This document shows positions 35,173-45,211 of a stretch of 64,000 nt of DNA, one piece after another. The notes under the pieces are model-generated. The model did no database searches. It saw nothing but the letters and a program-made list of their open reading frames with translations, and was not told the DNA's origin. The stretch covers positions 110,546,001 to 110,610,000 of the forward strand of contig NC_073624.1 of NCBI RefSeq assembly GCF_029407905.1, written 5' to 3'. A program made the translations under genes and the position numbers. Each line of letters opens with the position of its first letter. The first letter of the stretch is position 1. This DNA is from Bubalus kerabau. Lineage: Eukaryota; Chordata; Mammalia; Artiodactyla; Bovidae.

Positions 35173-35182
35173 AATAAGCCAT
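35173..35182. repeat. BovB target-site duplication, left
   Basis: AATAAGCCAT, repeated at 37756-37765. It shows that the BovB entered the L1 3' UTR. Confidence 0.85.
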
Positions 35183-35188
35183 GATAAG

Positions 35189-35767
35189 TTGAACAGTTCT
35201 ACGAAGACCTACAACCTTCTAGAACTAACACCCAAAAAAGATGTCCTTTTCATTATAGGGGACTGGAATGCAAAAGTAGGAAGTCAAGAAACACCTGGAG
35301 TAACAGGCAAATTTGGCTTGGAGTACAATGAAGCAGGGCAAAGGCTAATAGAGTTCTGCCAAGAGAATGCAGTGGTCATAGCAAACACCCTCTTCCAACA
35401 ATACAAGAGAAGACTCTACACATGGACATCATCAGATGGTCAACACCAAAATCAGATTGATTATATTCTTTGCAGCCAAAGATGGAGAAGCTCTATACAA
35501 TCAGCAAAAACAAGACCGGGAGCTGACTGTGGCTCAGATCATGAACTCCTTATTGCCAAATTCAGACCGAAATTGAAGAAAGTGGGCAAAATCACTAGAC
35601 CATTCAGGTATGACCTAAATCAAATCCCTTATGACTATACAGTGGAAGTGAAAAATAGATTGAAGAGACTAGATCTGACCGACAGAGTGCCTGATGAACT
35701 ATGGATGGAGGTTCGTGACATTGTACAGGAGACAGGGATCAAGAACATCCCCAAGAAAAAGAAATGA
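35189..35767 (+). pseudogene. BovB endonuclease C-terminal part, best preserved here
   Basis: A 192-residue open piece. It carries IIGDWNAKVGSQ (conserved aspartate and asparagine of the APE fold), NQIDYIL, and GSDHELLIAKF (the catalytic SDH motif), then the linker KKVGKITRPFRYDLNQIPYD toward the RT. The N-terminal half of the domain, with the first catalytic residues, is missing because the element is 5' truncated. No activity is expected. Confidence 0.88.
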
Positions 35768-36436
35768 AAAAAGCAAAATGGATGTTTGAAGAGGCCTTAC
35801 AAATAGCTGTGAAAAGAAGGGAGGCAAAAAGCAAAGGAGAAAAGGAAAGATTTACCCATTTGAATGCTGAATTCCAAAGAATAGCAAGGAGAGATAAGAA
35901 AGCCTTCCTCACGGATCAATGCAAAGAAACAGAGGAAAACAACAGAATGGGAAAGATTAGAGATCTCTTCAAGATAATTAGAGATACCAAGGGAACATTT
36001 CATGCAAAGAAGGGCTCAATAAAAGACAGAAATGGTAGAGACCTAACAGAAGCAGAAGATATTAAGAAGAGGTGGCAAAAATACACAGAAGAACTATACA
36101 AAAAAGATTTTCAGGACCCAGATAATCAAAATGGTGTGATTACTCACCTAGAGCCAGACATCCTGGAATGTGAAGTCAAGTGGGCCTTAGGAAGCATCAC
36201 TACAAACAAAGTTAGTGGAGGTGACAGAATTCCAGTTGAGCTATTTCAAATCCTGAAAGATGATGCTGTGAAAGTGCTGCACACAATATGCCAACAAATT
36301 TGGAAAACTCAGCAGTGGCCACAGGACTGGAAAAAGTCAGTTTTCATTCCAATCCCAAAGAAAGGCAAGGCCAAGGAATGCTCAAACTATCGCACAATTG
36401 TACTCATCTCACACGCTAGTAAAGTAATGCTCAAAT
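35764..36436 (+). pseudogene. BovB linker and RT fingers, truncated
   Basis: Starts four bases back from the stop of the previous piece, in another frame. It contains the coiled, charged linker (KAKWMFEEALQIAVKRR), ITTNKVSGGDRIPVELFQ (usual GGDGIP) and SVFIPIPKKGKAKECSNYRT. BovB sense stops at about 36436, where minus-strand BovB begins. The frame stays open into that part by chance to 36642. Confidence 0.82.
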
Positions 36437-36655
36437 TTCCCAAATGGACCTTTTTTGACAAAGAAATGTCTCTGCTTTTTAATATGCTGTCTAAGTTGGT
36501 CATAACTTTCCTTTCAAGGAGTAAGCATCTTTTAATTTCATGGCTACAATCACCATCTGCAGTGATTTTGGAGCCCAGAAAAATAGTCAGCCACTGTTTC
36601 CACTGTTTCCCCATCTATTTGCCAGGTCAGGTGGTCTGGTAGTCCCATCTCTTTT
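36437..36655 (-). mobile_element. Inverted BovB segment replacing part of the host BovB
   Basis: 36439-36625 is the reverse of the region after motif C (same family region as about 37120-37295 on the plus strand). 36626-36654 is the reverse of the region at 36727-36757. Read on the minus strand it is one BovB with an internal deletion. Its base changes differ from those of the plus-strand counterparts. An AT-rich run (about 36650-36695) follows. Confidence 0.88.
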
Positions 36656-36696
36656 TTATTTTTATCTGTTTTTTATTATTTATTTTTATTTTTATT

Positions 36697-37598
36697 GTGG
36701 ATCACAATAAACTGTGGAAAATTCTGAAAGAGATGGGAATGCCAGACCACCTGACTTGCCTCTTGAGAAACCTGTATGCAGGTCAGGAGGCAACAGTTAG
36801 AACTGGACATGGAACAACAGACTGGTTCCAAATAGGAAAAGGAGTACGTCAAGGCTGTATATTGTCACCCTGCTTATTTAACTTATATGCAGAGTACATC
36901 ATGAGAAATGCTGGGCTGGATGAAGCACAAGCTGGAATCAAGATTGCCAGGAGAAATATCAATAACCTCAGATATGCAGATGACACCACCCTTAGGGCAG
37001 AAAGTGAAGAAATAACAGCCTCTTGATGAAAGTGAAAGAGGAAAGTGAAAAAGTTGGCTTAAATCTCAACATCCAGAAAACTAAGATCATGGCATCTGGT
37101 CACATCGCTTCATGGGAAATAGATGGGGAAACAGTGGCAACAGTGGCTGACTTTATTTTTCTGGTCTCCAAAACCACTGCAGATGGTGATTGCAGCCAGG
37201 AAATTAAAAGACGCTTGCTCCTTGGAAGGAAAGTTATGACCAACCTAGACAGTATATTAAAAAGCAGAGACATTACTTTATCAACAAAGGTCCATCTAGT
37301 CAAGGCTACGGTTTTTTCATTGGTCATGTATGGATGTGTGAATTGGACTATAAGGAAAGCTGAGCACCAAAGAATTGATGCTTTTGAACTGTGGTGTTGG
37401 AGAAGACACTTGAGAGTCCCTTGGACTGCAAGTAGATCCAACCAGTCCATCCTAAAGGAAATCAGTCCTGGGTATTCATTGGAAGGACTTATGTTGAAGT
37501 TGAAACTCCAATACTTTGGCTACATGATGCTAAGAGGTGATTTATTGGAAAAGACCCTGATGCTGGGAAAGATTGAAGGCAGCAAGAGAAGGGGATGA
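36697..37598 (+). pseudogene. BovB RT palm and C-terminal region, broken
   Basis: 36697-37026 is open and carries LTCLLRNLYAGQEATVRTGH, GKGVRQGCILSPCLFNLYAEY and the catalytic motif C NNLRYADDTTL. A frameshift near 37018 then leads to 37023-37598, with LNIQKTKIMASG, the ITLSTKVHLVKA region and the C-terminal SNQSILKEISPGYSLEGLML block. Motif A, with its aspartate, has been lost upstream. Confidence 0.87.
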
Positions 37599-37755
37599 CA
37601 GAGAATGATATGGTTGGATGGCATCACTGACTCAATGGACATGGGTTTGGGTGGACTCCAGGAGTTCGTGATTGACAGGGAGGCCTGGCATGCTGCGGTT
37701 CATGGGGTCACAGAGAGTCAGACATGAATGAGCAACTGAGTGACTAACTGAACTG

Positions 37756-37765
37756 AATAAGCCAT
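37756..37765. repeat. BovB target-site duplication, right
   Basis: AATAAGCCAT, identical to 35173-35182. Confidence 0.85.
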
Positions 37766-37915
37766 AATGGAAATGAATACCAAAAAATATATATATAGAT
37801 ACACAAAGTACATATGTATAAATGAATCACTTTCCTGAACAGCAGAATTTAGCAAAACATTGTAAATCAACTATACTCTAATTACTTCAATAAAATAAAT
37901 TTAGAAAAACCTCAA

Positions 37916-38309
37916 GAATTTTATTGAACTATTGGCAGATAATTATTAAAGAATCACATTGACACACGATTACTATCTACAATTGCACAATTTCATAACA
38001 ACTATCTGCTGTGAGAGACAAATATGGGTTGATGAAAGCATGTAGCAGGGTTTATCTTCTAGATGAAGATAAGCTTTAGGTCAGGAAAAGTGCCCTTGAA
38101 TGATATTAAGACAGGCAAAAGCGCATACAGGCATAGTGACCTTGACAAGACGGAGGTACTGGCACTTGATGACACTGGAACGTATCTGTGGGCAGAATGA
38201 ATAGGGGCTCTGCGGGTGTGTGTGCTGACAAAGATTCTTAACTGGACCAAACTCTAGTCAGGCTTCTTGTAACGCTCTTCTCAACTAGGCCCTGATGTTT
38301 GAGCTTCTG
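37916..38309. other. No gene seen
   Basis: Unassigned stretch between the L1 end and the SINE. No motif recognised. Confidence 0.35.
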
Positions 38310-38411
38310 TGGGGCAACCCACTACAGTATTCATGCCTGGAAAATCCCATGGACCGAGGAGCCTGGTGGGCTACAATCCATGGGGTCACAAAGAGTCAGA
38401 CGTGACTGAGC

Positions 38412-38414
<3 letters not shown>
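38310..38414 (+). mobile_element. Bov-A SINE 3' part
   Basis: GGCAACCCACTACAGTATTC to GACGTGACTGAGCGAC, the last part of a Bov-A unit. Its tail has become the (GT)n that follows. Confidence 0.9.

Positions 38415-38452
<38 letters not shown>
38415..38452. repeat. (GT)19 microsatellite at a SINE tail
   Basis: Uninterrupted GT run starting at the end of the GAGCGAC block of the SINE. Confidence 0.98.
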
Positions 38453-38453
<1 letters not shown>

Positions 38454-39126
38454 CATATCTGCATTGTCCAGTTTTAGCAAGAATCTTGCTAAGTCAGTTT
38501 AGCCATCATCTCCCAGCTTCGACATTTGATCAAGTTCCCCATCCTTCACCATTCTTTGGGTGATGTCTGACCACCTGACTTGCCTTCACAAGAGTCTTGT
38601 TGAGTTGTTAAAGCTAGAGTCATCCCCAACTCCTGATATTTCCTTTTAATAATTTTCCATCCACTGATAACCCCTCTCATTTTTGGCTATAAATTCCCAC
38701 TTTCCTAGTTCTGTTGAGTTGAGGGCAATATCTCACCCCCACTGTACAACCCCATTGTGGTGGTCCAGATGCCTTTCATGACAGTCCCCCTTGACAAAGT
38801 CCGCTTCACTATCTTTAACAAGGATCCATGAATAACTTTTCTTCAATAGTTTAATATTTCTTTTTGTGCTCCTCCCTCAGCTATTTACCTAACGCATGGC
38901 TCATCACCGAGGCTTAGAACCATGAGGTAGAAATTGCCCACTTTTGTAAAGCTGGCTTTGAGTAGAGGGTAGGCATGGCATAGACCTATGAATGAAGGAA
39001 AGAGTGAAATGCCAAGCAGCTAACTGTACTCTAGAGCTGTACAGTAGAGAGAATAACGGTATCTCCTATTTACCTGGCCATTATTTCTGTTTCTTATAAC
39101 AAGAGGGGTGCAGATTTTGAGTAAAC
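38453..39126. other. No gene seen
   Basis: Unassigned. No repeat or exon recognised. Confidence 0.35.
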
Positions 39127-39138
39127 TAAACTCTTTGA

Positions 39139-39336
39139 TTGGTGGCTCAGACAGTTAAGTGTCTGTCTACAATGTGGGAGACCCGGGTTCGATCCCTGGG
39201 TCGGGAAGATCCCCTGGAGAAGGAAATAGCAATCCACTCCAGTACTATTGCCTGGAAAATCCCATGGACAGAGGAGCCTGGTAGGCTACAGTCCATGGGG
39301 TCGCAAAGAGTCGGATGTAACTGAGCGACTTTACTT
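39139..39336 (+). mobile_element. Bov-tA SINE with perfect target-site duplication
   Basis: Well-preserved unit with CpGs retained (CCCGGGTTCGATCCCTGGGT, GTCGCAAAGAGTCGG). TAAACTCTTTGA occurs at 39127-39138 and 39337-39348, a perfect 12-bp duplication. This looks like one of the younger SINEs here. Confidence 0.96.
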
Positions 39337-39399
39337 TAAACTCTTTGAAACATGAATCTCTCATCTGCCTCTGCTCCATCTCTCACACCCATGCTCTCT

Positions 39400-39984
39400 G
39401 CCTGGAAAGCCCTTCCGGACTTACTATCAATCTTTTACCTTGATATCAAATTTGAAATCTTATCAAATTCAAGTAGTTCTTTTTTTTTTTTTTCACTTCA
39501 AAGCTCATAATTTTTCAGCTATAGCAAGAAGTTGACTCTGCTGGTTATTGTCCTTTGTACCATAATGCTCTAAACTTCTTAGTCCCTTTGTATAAATAAA
39601 TAAACAACCACTTATATTTCTTTTAAAATTGTTTTGGGCCCAGAATACCTCTGTTATTCATACTGTAAGTGCTTAGAGATAAATTACTATAAGGATTTAA
39701 TTTGCTTGTTGTGGATTTGCTTGCCTCAGGCGGCTGCCAAATGTATCCAGGAACATTAGCAATTTGCAGCTGTTCCAAATCTCTATCATTTATAAGACAA
39801 AAAACCAAACTGCACTATGATTACACAGAAATTAGAACAATCAATAGACGTAGTGTTTCCCTTCACATTACATATGACCTGGTAGATTATAAAACAGGCT
39901 GTTAGTACATAACTATGTACTTGTATTATACATTAATTTTTGTGCACATATATATGAAAGGTATAATGCAAACAGAACTGAGTA
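39400..39984. other. Possible L2 piece, otherwise no gene
   Basis: CTCTGCCTGGAAAGCCCTTCC near 39398-39418 and the text to about 39600 could be an eroded plus-strand L2, with a 20-base T-run at 39479-39494. Antiparallel open frames near 39623-39905 match nothing. Confidence 0.35.
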
Positions 39985-40175
39985 GTGAATCCCATCCTGG
40001 TTCTACATAAAGGCAGTCTTATGACCTTGATCAAGACAACCACCTCCTTTAAATATTAGCTTTTCTATATGTAAAATGAGAATGATCAACCCTTCCTTGG
40101 CAGGGTTGTTAAGCAGATGTGAAAATTCTTTAGAAATGCAAAATTTAAGGTGTGATAATGGTTATTGAGCCCAAT
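39985..40175 (+). mobile_element. MIR SINE
   Basis: GAATCCCATCCTGGTTCTAC, TGACCTTGATCAAGACAACC, TCTATATGTAAAATGAGAATG and GGCAGGGTTGTTAAGCAGAT follow the MIR core in sense order. Strongly diverged. Confidence 0.85.
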
Positions 40176-41082
40176 AAAATAACCATAGACTTGCATAGTA
40201 AAGTATGTTTAAAATGGTATTGATGTTGCATACATTTCCTGCAGTTGGATGAAATCATCTTTACAAGAGGGAAAAACTGAAACTGGTCGTGTAGTTTTCT
40301 CCTTGGCAGATGTTGCTATGTGATACGCATTGTCCCTTTGGGAAAGCCTCAGAAAACTGCACATTCGTTTTAGCTCTAGCTGTATGCCTGTGTGAGATAC
40401 CAGGAAAAAGATTTGCTTTTTGCAATAAAATACATATGCTGAACAATGCATCAAACCCATTAATGCACTGAATCTATCAGACCTAATTTCTGGGCTGCTT
40501 GATTTGTAGTTGCTAAAATTTACATGATATTGTAATAGTAATTAAAATAGGCATTTGAGAAAATTTGTTGTTTGTGGAAATTACCGTTGATGTAATCAAG
40601 CAGCATTCACAATCGTCCTACAGAAGTTTTGTTTATCAGTGAAAAAAATAAAAGAAATTTTAAAACATTATACAACCATTTGAAAAATAACAACTAATGA
40701 TCAAAGATGAGAAGGCTGGTTTGTGATAGAATTTCAAAAGGACTTTTACAAAATGTATTTAATATGTATGAATAAATTAATTAATCCCCTCACCACACTA
40801 GAGATGAACTCAAAGTAATAAAATATATGATGCCAGTTTTCTGCATAAGGATGCTAATGTAGAAAGGTTATTACATGCTGCAGGCCATTATGAGAATCAA
40901 TGTCTGAACAGGAAAAAAAACATAACTTTGGTATCACTTTCCTAAGAAGGAAGCAATTTCACTTGGACTTTGTTTTTCTCTTTGGGGCTTTTAGTTGTCT
41001 ACCTCAGATTTACTTCACTGTGGATGTTATTTGCTTTGTTTTGACTTTTTATGTATTTTTAAAATTTTTAATTTTTTAATTG
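40176..41082. other. No gene seen
   Basis: Unassigned AT-rich DNA. Minus frames at 40209-40460 and 40261-40446 have no family resemblance. Confidence 0.4.
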
Positions 41083-41290
41083 AAATTTTTACTTTTTATT
41101 GAAGTATAGTTGATTAATAACATGATATAAGTTTCAGGTATATGACACTATTCAATATTTTTATAGATTGCACTCTATTTAAATCATTAAAAAATAATGG
41201 CTATATTTCCATTGGGTTGTACAATATATTCTCATTGCTTATTTTATGCATAGTAGTTTGTATCTCTTAAGGCATACATCATTTATATTC
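41083..41290 (-). mobile_element. L1 3' UTR fragment, minus strand
   Basis: TTTTTATTGAAGTATAGTTG and ATAAGTTTCAGGTATATGAC, then GCATAGTAGTTTGTATCTCT, follow the reversed 3' UTR of artiodactyl L1s. Confidence 0.75.
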
Positions 41291-41896
41291 TTTTCCCTCG
41301 TAATTCTTTCAAATGAAATTAAACAAAGCAAATCTCACCCACATCATGCAGACAGGTTGCTTAATACATAGTACTAGACTGACTTCCGCATAGTATAATT
41401 AGAAGAGAAGCAGCAGCTACTTTAGTGAAACCAAAAAGGGGAAAATGTTCAGTTTGCTATATGGCTTTATTTGGTAGACCACTGGAAGACTGACTTCTTC
41501 AAAGATATCTGATGGTCATTTCTATCTTTCCTGTTTAACAGTATTCTCTTCACACATGCTGCTATTTCCTTTGGTTTTAGGTAATGCTGTCTGTTTTCGA
41601 GCCTGGTGAGTAGGAGGTAGTCCTGCAGCATCTATTAGATTATCACTTGGTGTGCCTGGCCCCAGAGTGGGCTTCCTTCCCAAAAGGCAGGTGGGGAGTT
41701 GATCACACAGCTGCTCCACATGGCTAACAGTGCATTCTTTTTATGTCATCTCACCCAGCTCTTTTGGAAACAGTGTATTTTCATACTATGTTATATGTAT
41801 CTATCAGAAAATAAGCTTAAATGAATTGTGAAAATATATGTTACATTTTTCTATGACACTTTGTTCTTAATTGAACACAGTTCATAGTAGTGTTCC
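41291..41896. other. No gene seen
   Basis: Unassigned. The minus frame 41522-41719 matches nothing I recognise. Confidence 0.35.
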
Positions 41897-42316
41897 CTCA
41901 GTTCAGTTCAGTTCAGTTGCTCAGTTGTGTCCGACTCTTTGCGACCCCATGAATCGTAGCACGCCAGGCCTCCCTGTCCATCACCAACTCCCGGAGTTCA
42001 CTCAGACTCACGTCCGTCGAGTCAGTGATGCCATCCAGCCATCTCATCCTCTGTCGTCCCCTTCTCCTCCTGCCCCCAATCCCTCCCAGCATCAGAGTCT
42101 TTTCCAATGAGTCAACTCTTCGCATGAGGTGGCCAAAGTACTGGAGTTTCAGCTTTAGCATCATTACTTCCAAAGAAACCCCAGGGCTGATCTCCTTCCG
42201 AATGGACTGGTTGGATCTCTTTGCAGTCCAAGGGACTCTCAGGAGTCTTCTCCAACATCACAGTTCAAAAGCATCAATTCTTTGGCGCTCAGCCTTCTTC
42301 ACAGTCCAACTCTCTA
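41897..42316 (-). mobile_element. BovB 3' end, minus strand, well preserved
   Basis: Reverse tail from (CAGTT)n and GCTCAGTTGTGTCCGACTC to the CACAGTCCAACTCTC block. CpG-rich (ACGTCCGTCGAGTCAG), so probably among the younger BovB copies. The minus open frame 41913-42173 is the natural C-terminal end of the BovB protein. Confidence 0.95.
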
Positions 42317-42329
42317 CACCTATGCAAAT

Positions 42330-42354
42330 TATATATATATATATATATATATAT
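42330..42354. repeat. (AT)12 microsatellite
   Basis: Uninterrupted AT run directly beyond the 5' edge of the BovB. Confidence 0.95.
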
Positions 42355-43285
42355 TTCTATTATTCCAACAATTAATTTTATTAATTAAGCAATAACATAT
42401 TACCTTAGGTAAATATTTCCTACCAGTTTAATTATTTAGAAATGTGAGTTAGGAGATGGGATAGTTTAACAGGCTATGACACACCAGCTAGTGATAACCA
42501 GATTTGCATTCTTATAAGCAAGACAAAAGAGCAATACAAATGAGTGAAAGCTGGAAATGAAAGCTTACTTGTAGATCAAATGAGGGGAGAAGAAAATTTT
42601 TTATTATGTTTCAGTCCATTAGGTAAACACTCTCCCTATTAGGTATGGTAAACTGAATCTGGGTGATCAAAAATAGCTTTAGAAAGAAACAGATTGATAC
42701 ATACAAGAAGGATAACAGGGAATTTTCATGACCACACTAACCACTTCATTTTTTTCCCACGAGATGGCAGTTTCATGTATGAGAAGAGATGCAGAGAGAA
42801 TAAGGAAGAGCAGGAAAAAGGAAACCAAACTACTAAAAGGACTGAAATGGAACCAAAAAACAAAACAAAACAAAACAAAAAAAAATACCACTTAGAGCAA
42901 ATAGATTTAGATTTGAAGGCTAAAATGGAATATGAACAGAAAATAACATTGGGTATTTCTAGGTCTGTTGGGACAAATATCGTCCATAGCTTTTTGTGAC
43001 CTCTGAGTCCAAATAATAAATACGACTGTAGACTTTATAGGTTATTTTGATCATATAGGAGTTAAATTAAGCATGGGGCACCTAAGCATTCCTTAAAAAG
43101 AATCATTGCAAACAGCTTAGTCCTTGGACTTAGTTGAGTATGTTATTTTAGTATCTTGAGTTAGTATCTTGTCACATGTGGTCTTTTAAAACATTTTACT
43201 ATGTTTATTATATGTTATATTTAATGTAAAAAATTAGAATAAGCAGAGAAGCAAAGCAAAAATATTTAACTTTAACTGTGAGATA
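42355..43285. other. No gene seen; (AAAAC)n
   Basis: Unassigned, with an (AAAAC)n tract at about 42857-42886. Mirror open frames 42679-42891 (-) and 42694-42999 (+) come from this composition. Confidence 0.4.
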
Positions 43286-43565
43286 AGCTAAGCTAAGCTA
43301 AGCTAAGTCAATTCAGTCGTGTCTGACTCTGTGCGACCCCATAGACGGCAGCCCACCAGGCTCCCCCGTCCCTGGGATTCTCCAGGTGAGAACACTGGAG
43401 TGGGTTGCCATTTCCTTCTCCAATGCATGAAAGTGAAAAGTGAAAGTGAAGTCGTTCATTTGTGTCCGACTCCTAGCGACCCCACGGACTGCAGCCTACC
43501 AGGCTCCTCAGTCCATAGGATTTCCCAGACAAGAGTACTGGAGTGGGGTGCCATTGCCTTCTCCA
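43286..43565 (-). mobile_element. Bov-A2 SINE with (GCTAA)n tail and target-site duplication
   Basis: Reverse dimer whose tail has expanded to a GCTAA pentanucleotide run (43286-43306). The flanks TAACTGTGAGATA (43273-43285) and TAACTGTGATATA (43566-43578) match at 12 of 13 bases. Confidence 0.95.
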
Positions 43566-43779
43566 TAACTGTGATATAGGTAATGCTAATGTTTCCTCAG
43601 ATTTTATATTTCATGTACATATAATACACATACCACACAATATTTTCTATGGTTTCATACCAATTCTGTCAGTTTTCTTAAATTTATTTTTACATATCTG
43701 AACATATTTCTGTTTTAAATATTCATCTTAGATATTTAACCTCTCTCTAGATTGATTTTGTATTTTTCTGTACAAAATT

Positions 43780-44000
43780 TACTTAGCACCTACTATATTC
43801 CTGGTAAGGAATAACATGAAGTCTCTGTTCTTACGAAGCTTATATTGTCGACAGATAATAAACAAGTAAAACAAAGACATCTCCAACCAAAGGCTAATAT
43901 TAACTGAGAGAGTTTGTAATTGCTACAAAGACAACAAAAGGAGATAATGTGGTAAGGAGTTACTAGTGGGAGAGGGGAGTTGAAAGGTACCTATCTTGGG
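43780..44000 (-). mobile_element. L2 LINE fragment
   Basis: TTTACTTAGCACCTACTATA, GTCTCTGTTCTTACGAAGCT and TAAACAAGTAAAAC match the reversed L2 3' region in order. Confidence 0.65.
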
Positions 44001-44897
44001 TTATTGTGGGAATTATGTGTGCAAAATTTATATAGTAAGTAGTCATATAGAAAAAACTGATAATAATGATAGTGACAGGAATGCATCATGGTAGTGCCTA
44101 CTGTTAAAAGATACACAAAGGTATATGAACATTTTTAAGTTTATTTGAATAAAAATCTAATTGAATCAGGCAGTGACAAACTAAGGTGGTTAAGAGCACT
44201 CTACCTACAGAGGCAGGGGAAAGACTTACAGAAAAGAAGGGGTAGAAAAGCTAGGAAATTCTTTGATTGGCTATACTTAGATGGTTGCATTGATTGGGAA
44301 GGCCTCGTTTGTTATTTGTGGTTGGTCATCCTTCGGTCTCTATTTATTAATCTTGAGGCATTTCAGACTTAGATTTTGGTTTGTTTACAAGGGTACTAAG
44401 GAGTGAGACCACATCAGCCTAATGCCCTCCTTGTTTAATTAGTTAACATTACATTTGAATATTATGTAGCTGCTGAATTCTTTCTCTGGCTTCTCGCTGG
44501 CACTGCCCCCAGTTAGCCATCTTCCAATTGATGCTTTCTCATTCCTGACAAACTCTTATTTTAACTCTAATTTTAGATAGTATCTCCAGCTTTACTATCA
44601 TTTATTTACAATTTTAAATTTATTGACAGTCAAAAATAATCTTGGAACTAAAAAATTAAGGCAACATTAAATACACTGCTCATGGTAAAGGCCTTATAAG
44701 TTTTTATTTTTTAAGTAAAACTTAATAAGAGAACTAAATAAGAAAAATTGGACTTGCTTGTTATAAACAGTAAAATTAGTCTTCATAGCAGCCTAAAGAT
44801 TTTGACTCTTGGTTTTTTTCAAATAAAGGAATTACATAGTTGAGTTAAGCATTGTTCAGAGGTTTTTAGGGAAAGACTATGTCCTATATCAAATCTT
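44001..44897. other. No gene seen
   Basis: Unassigned. The plus open frame 44145-44372 (75 residues) has no recognisable domain. Confidence 0.4.
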
Positions 44898-45105
44898 TGT
44901 TGCTGTTGTTTAGTCACTAAGTCGTGTCCAACTCTTTTGTGACCCAATGGACCATTAGGCTCCTCTGTCTGTGAAATTTCTCAGGCAAGAATACTGGAGT
45001 GGGTTGCCATTCTTACTCCAGGGGATACCCCCGACCCAGGAGTTGAACCCATGTTTCCCATATTGGCAGACAGATTCTTTACCACTGAGCCACTGGGGAA
45101 GCCCG
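44898..45105 (-). mobile_element. Bov-tA SINE
   Basis: Reverse unit starting at a GTTGCTGTTGTTTAGTCAC tail, ending GCCACTGGGGAAGCCC. Confidence 0.93.
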
Positions 45106-45211
45106 AGTCAACACTTAGCATTCTCTAATTTTGTTCTTCAGAGACAAACGTGACTCTTTGATCTGCTTTTATTTCCCTAGGTACTTTTCTTTTGAGGGCC
45201 TCCAAAGATTC

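Larger units (their letters stand above)
35183..37755 (+). mobile_element. BovB LINE, rearranged, nested in L1
   Basis: A 2.57-kb BovB that starts within the endonuclease (AAGTTGAACAGTTCTACGAAG) and ends with the GACTAACTGAACTG tail. Between 36437 and about 36695 the expected RT segment (motif A region) is absent. It is replaced by minus-strand BovB DNA and an AT-rich patch, after which plus-strand BovB resumes at GTGGATCACAATAAACTGTG. A 10-bp target-site duplication bounds the whole, so the rearrangement lies within one insertion. Confidence 0.93.
34615..37915 (+). mobile_element. L1 3' end, split by a BovB
   Basis: Left part 34615-35182: the end of ORF2 and the 3' UTR up to the AATAGACTGTAATAAGCCAT block. 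Right part 37766-37915: AATGGAAATGAATACCAAAA, then the ATCACTTTCCTGAACAGCAG and GTAAATCAACTATACTCTAA blocks and an AATAAA end. The two parts are contiguous in family order. It is an older L1 than the one at 9-11 kb, judged by divergence. Confidence 0.9.

Noticed and set aside
44145..44372. 75-residue plus-strand frame starting near a possible MIR head
   Set aside because: Only a few bases resemble MIR and the protein shows no family sign, so neither a gene nor a MIR was called.
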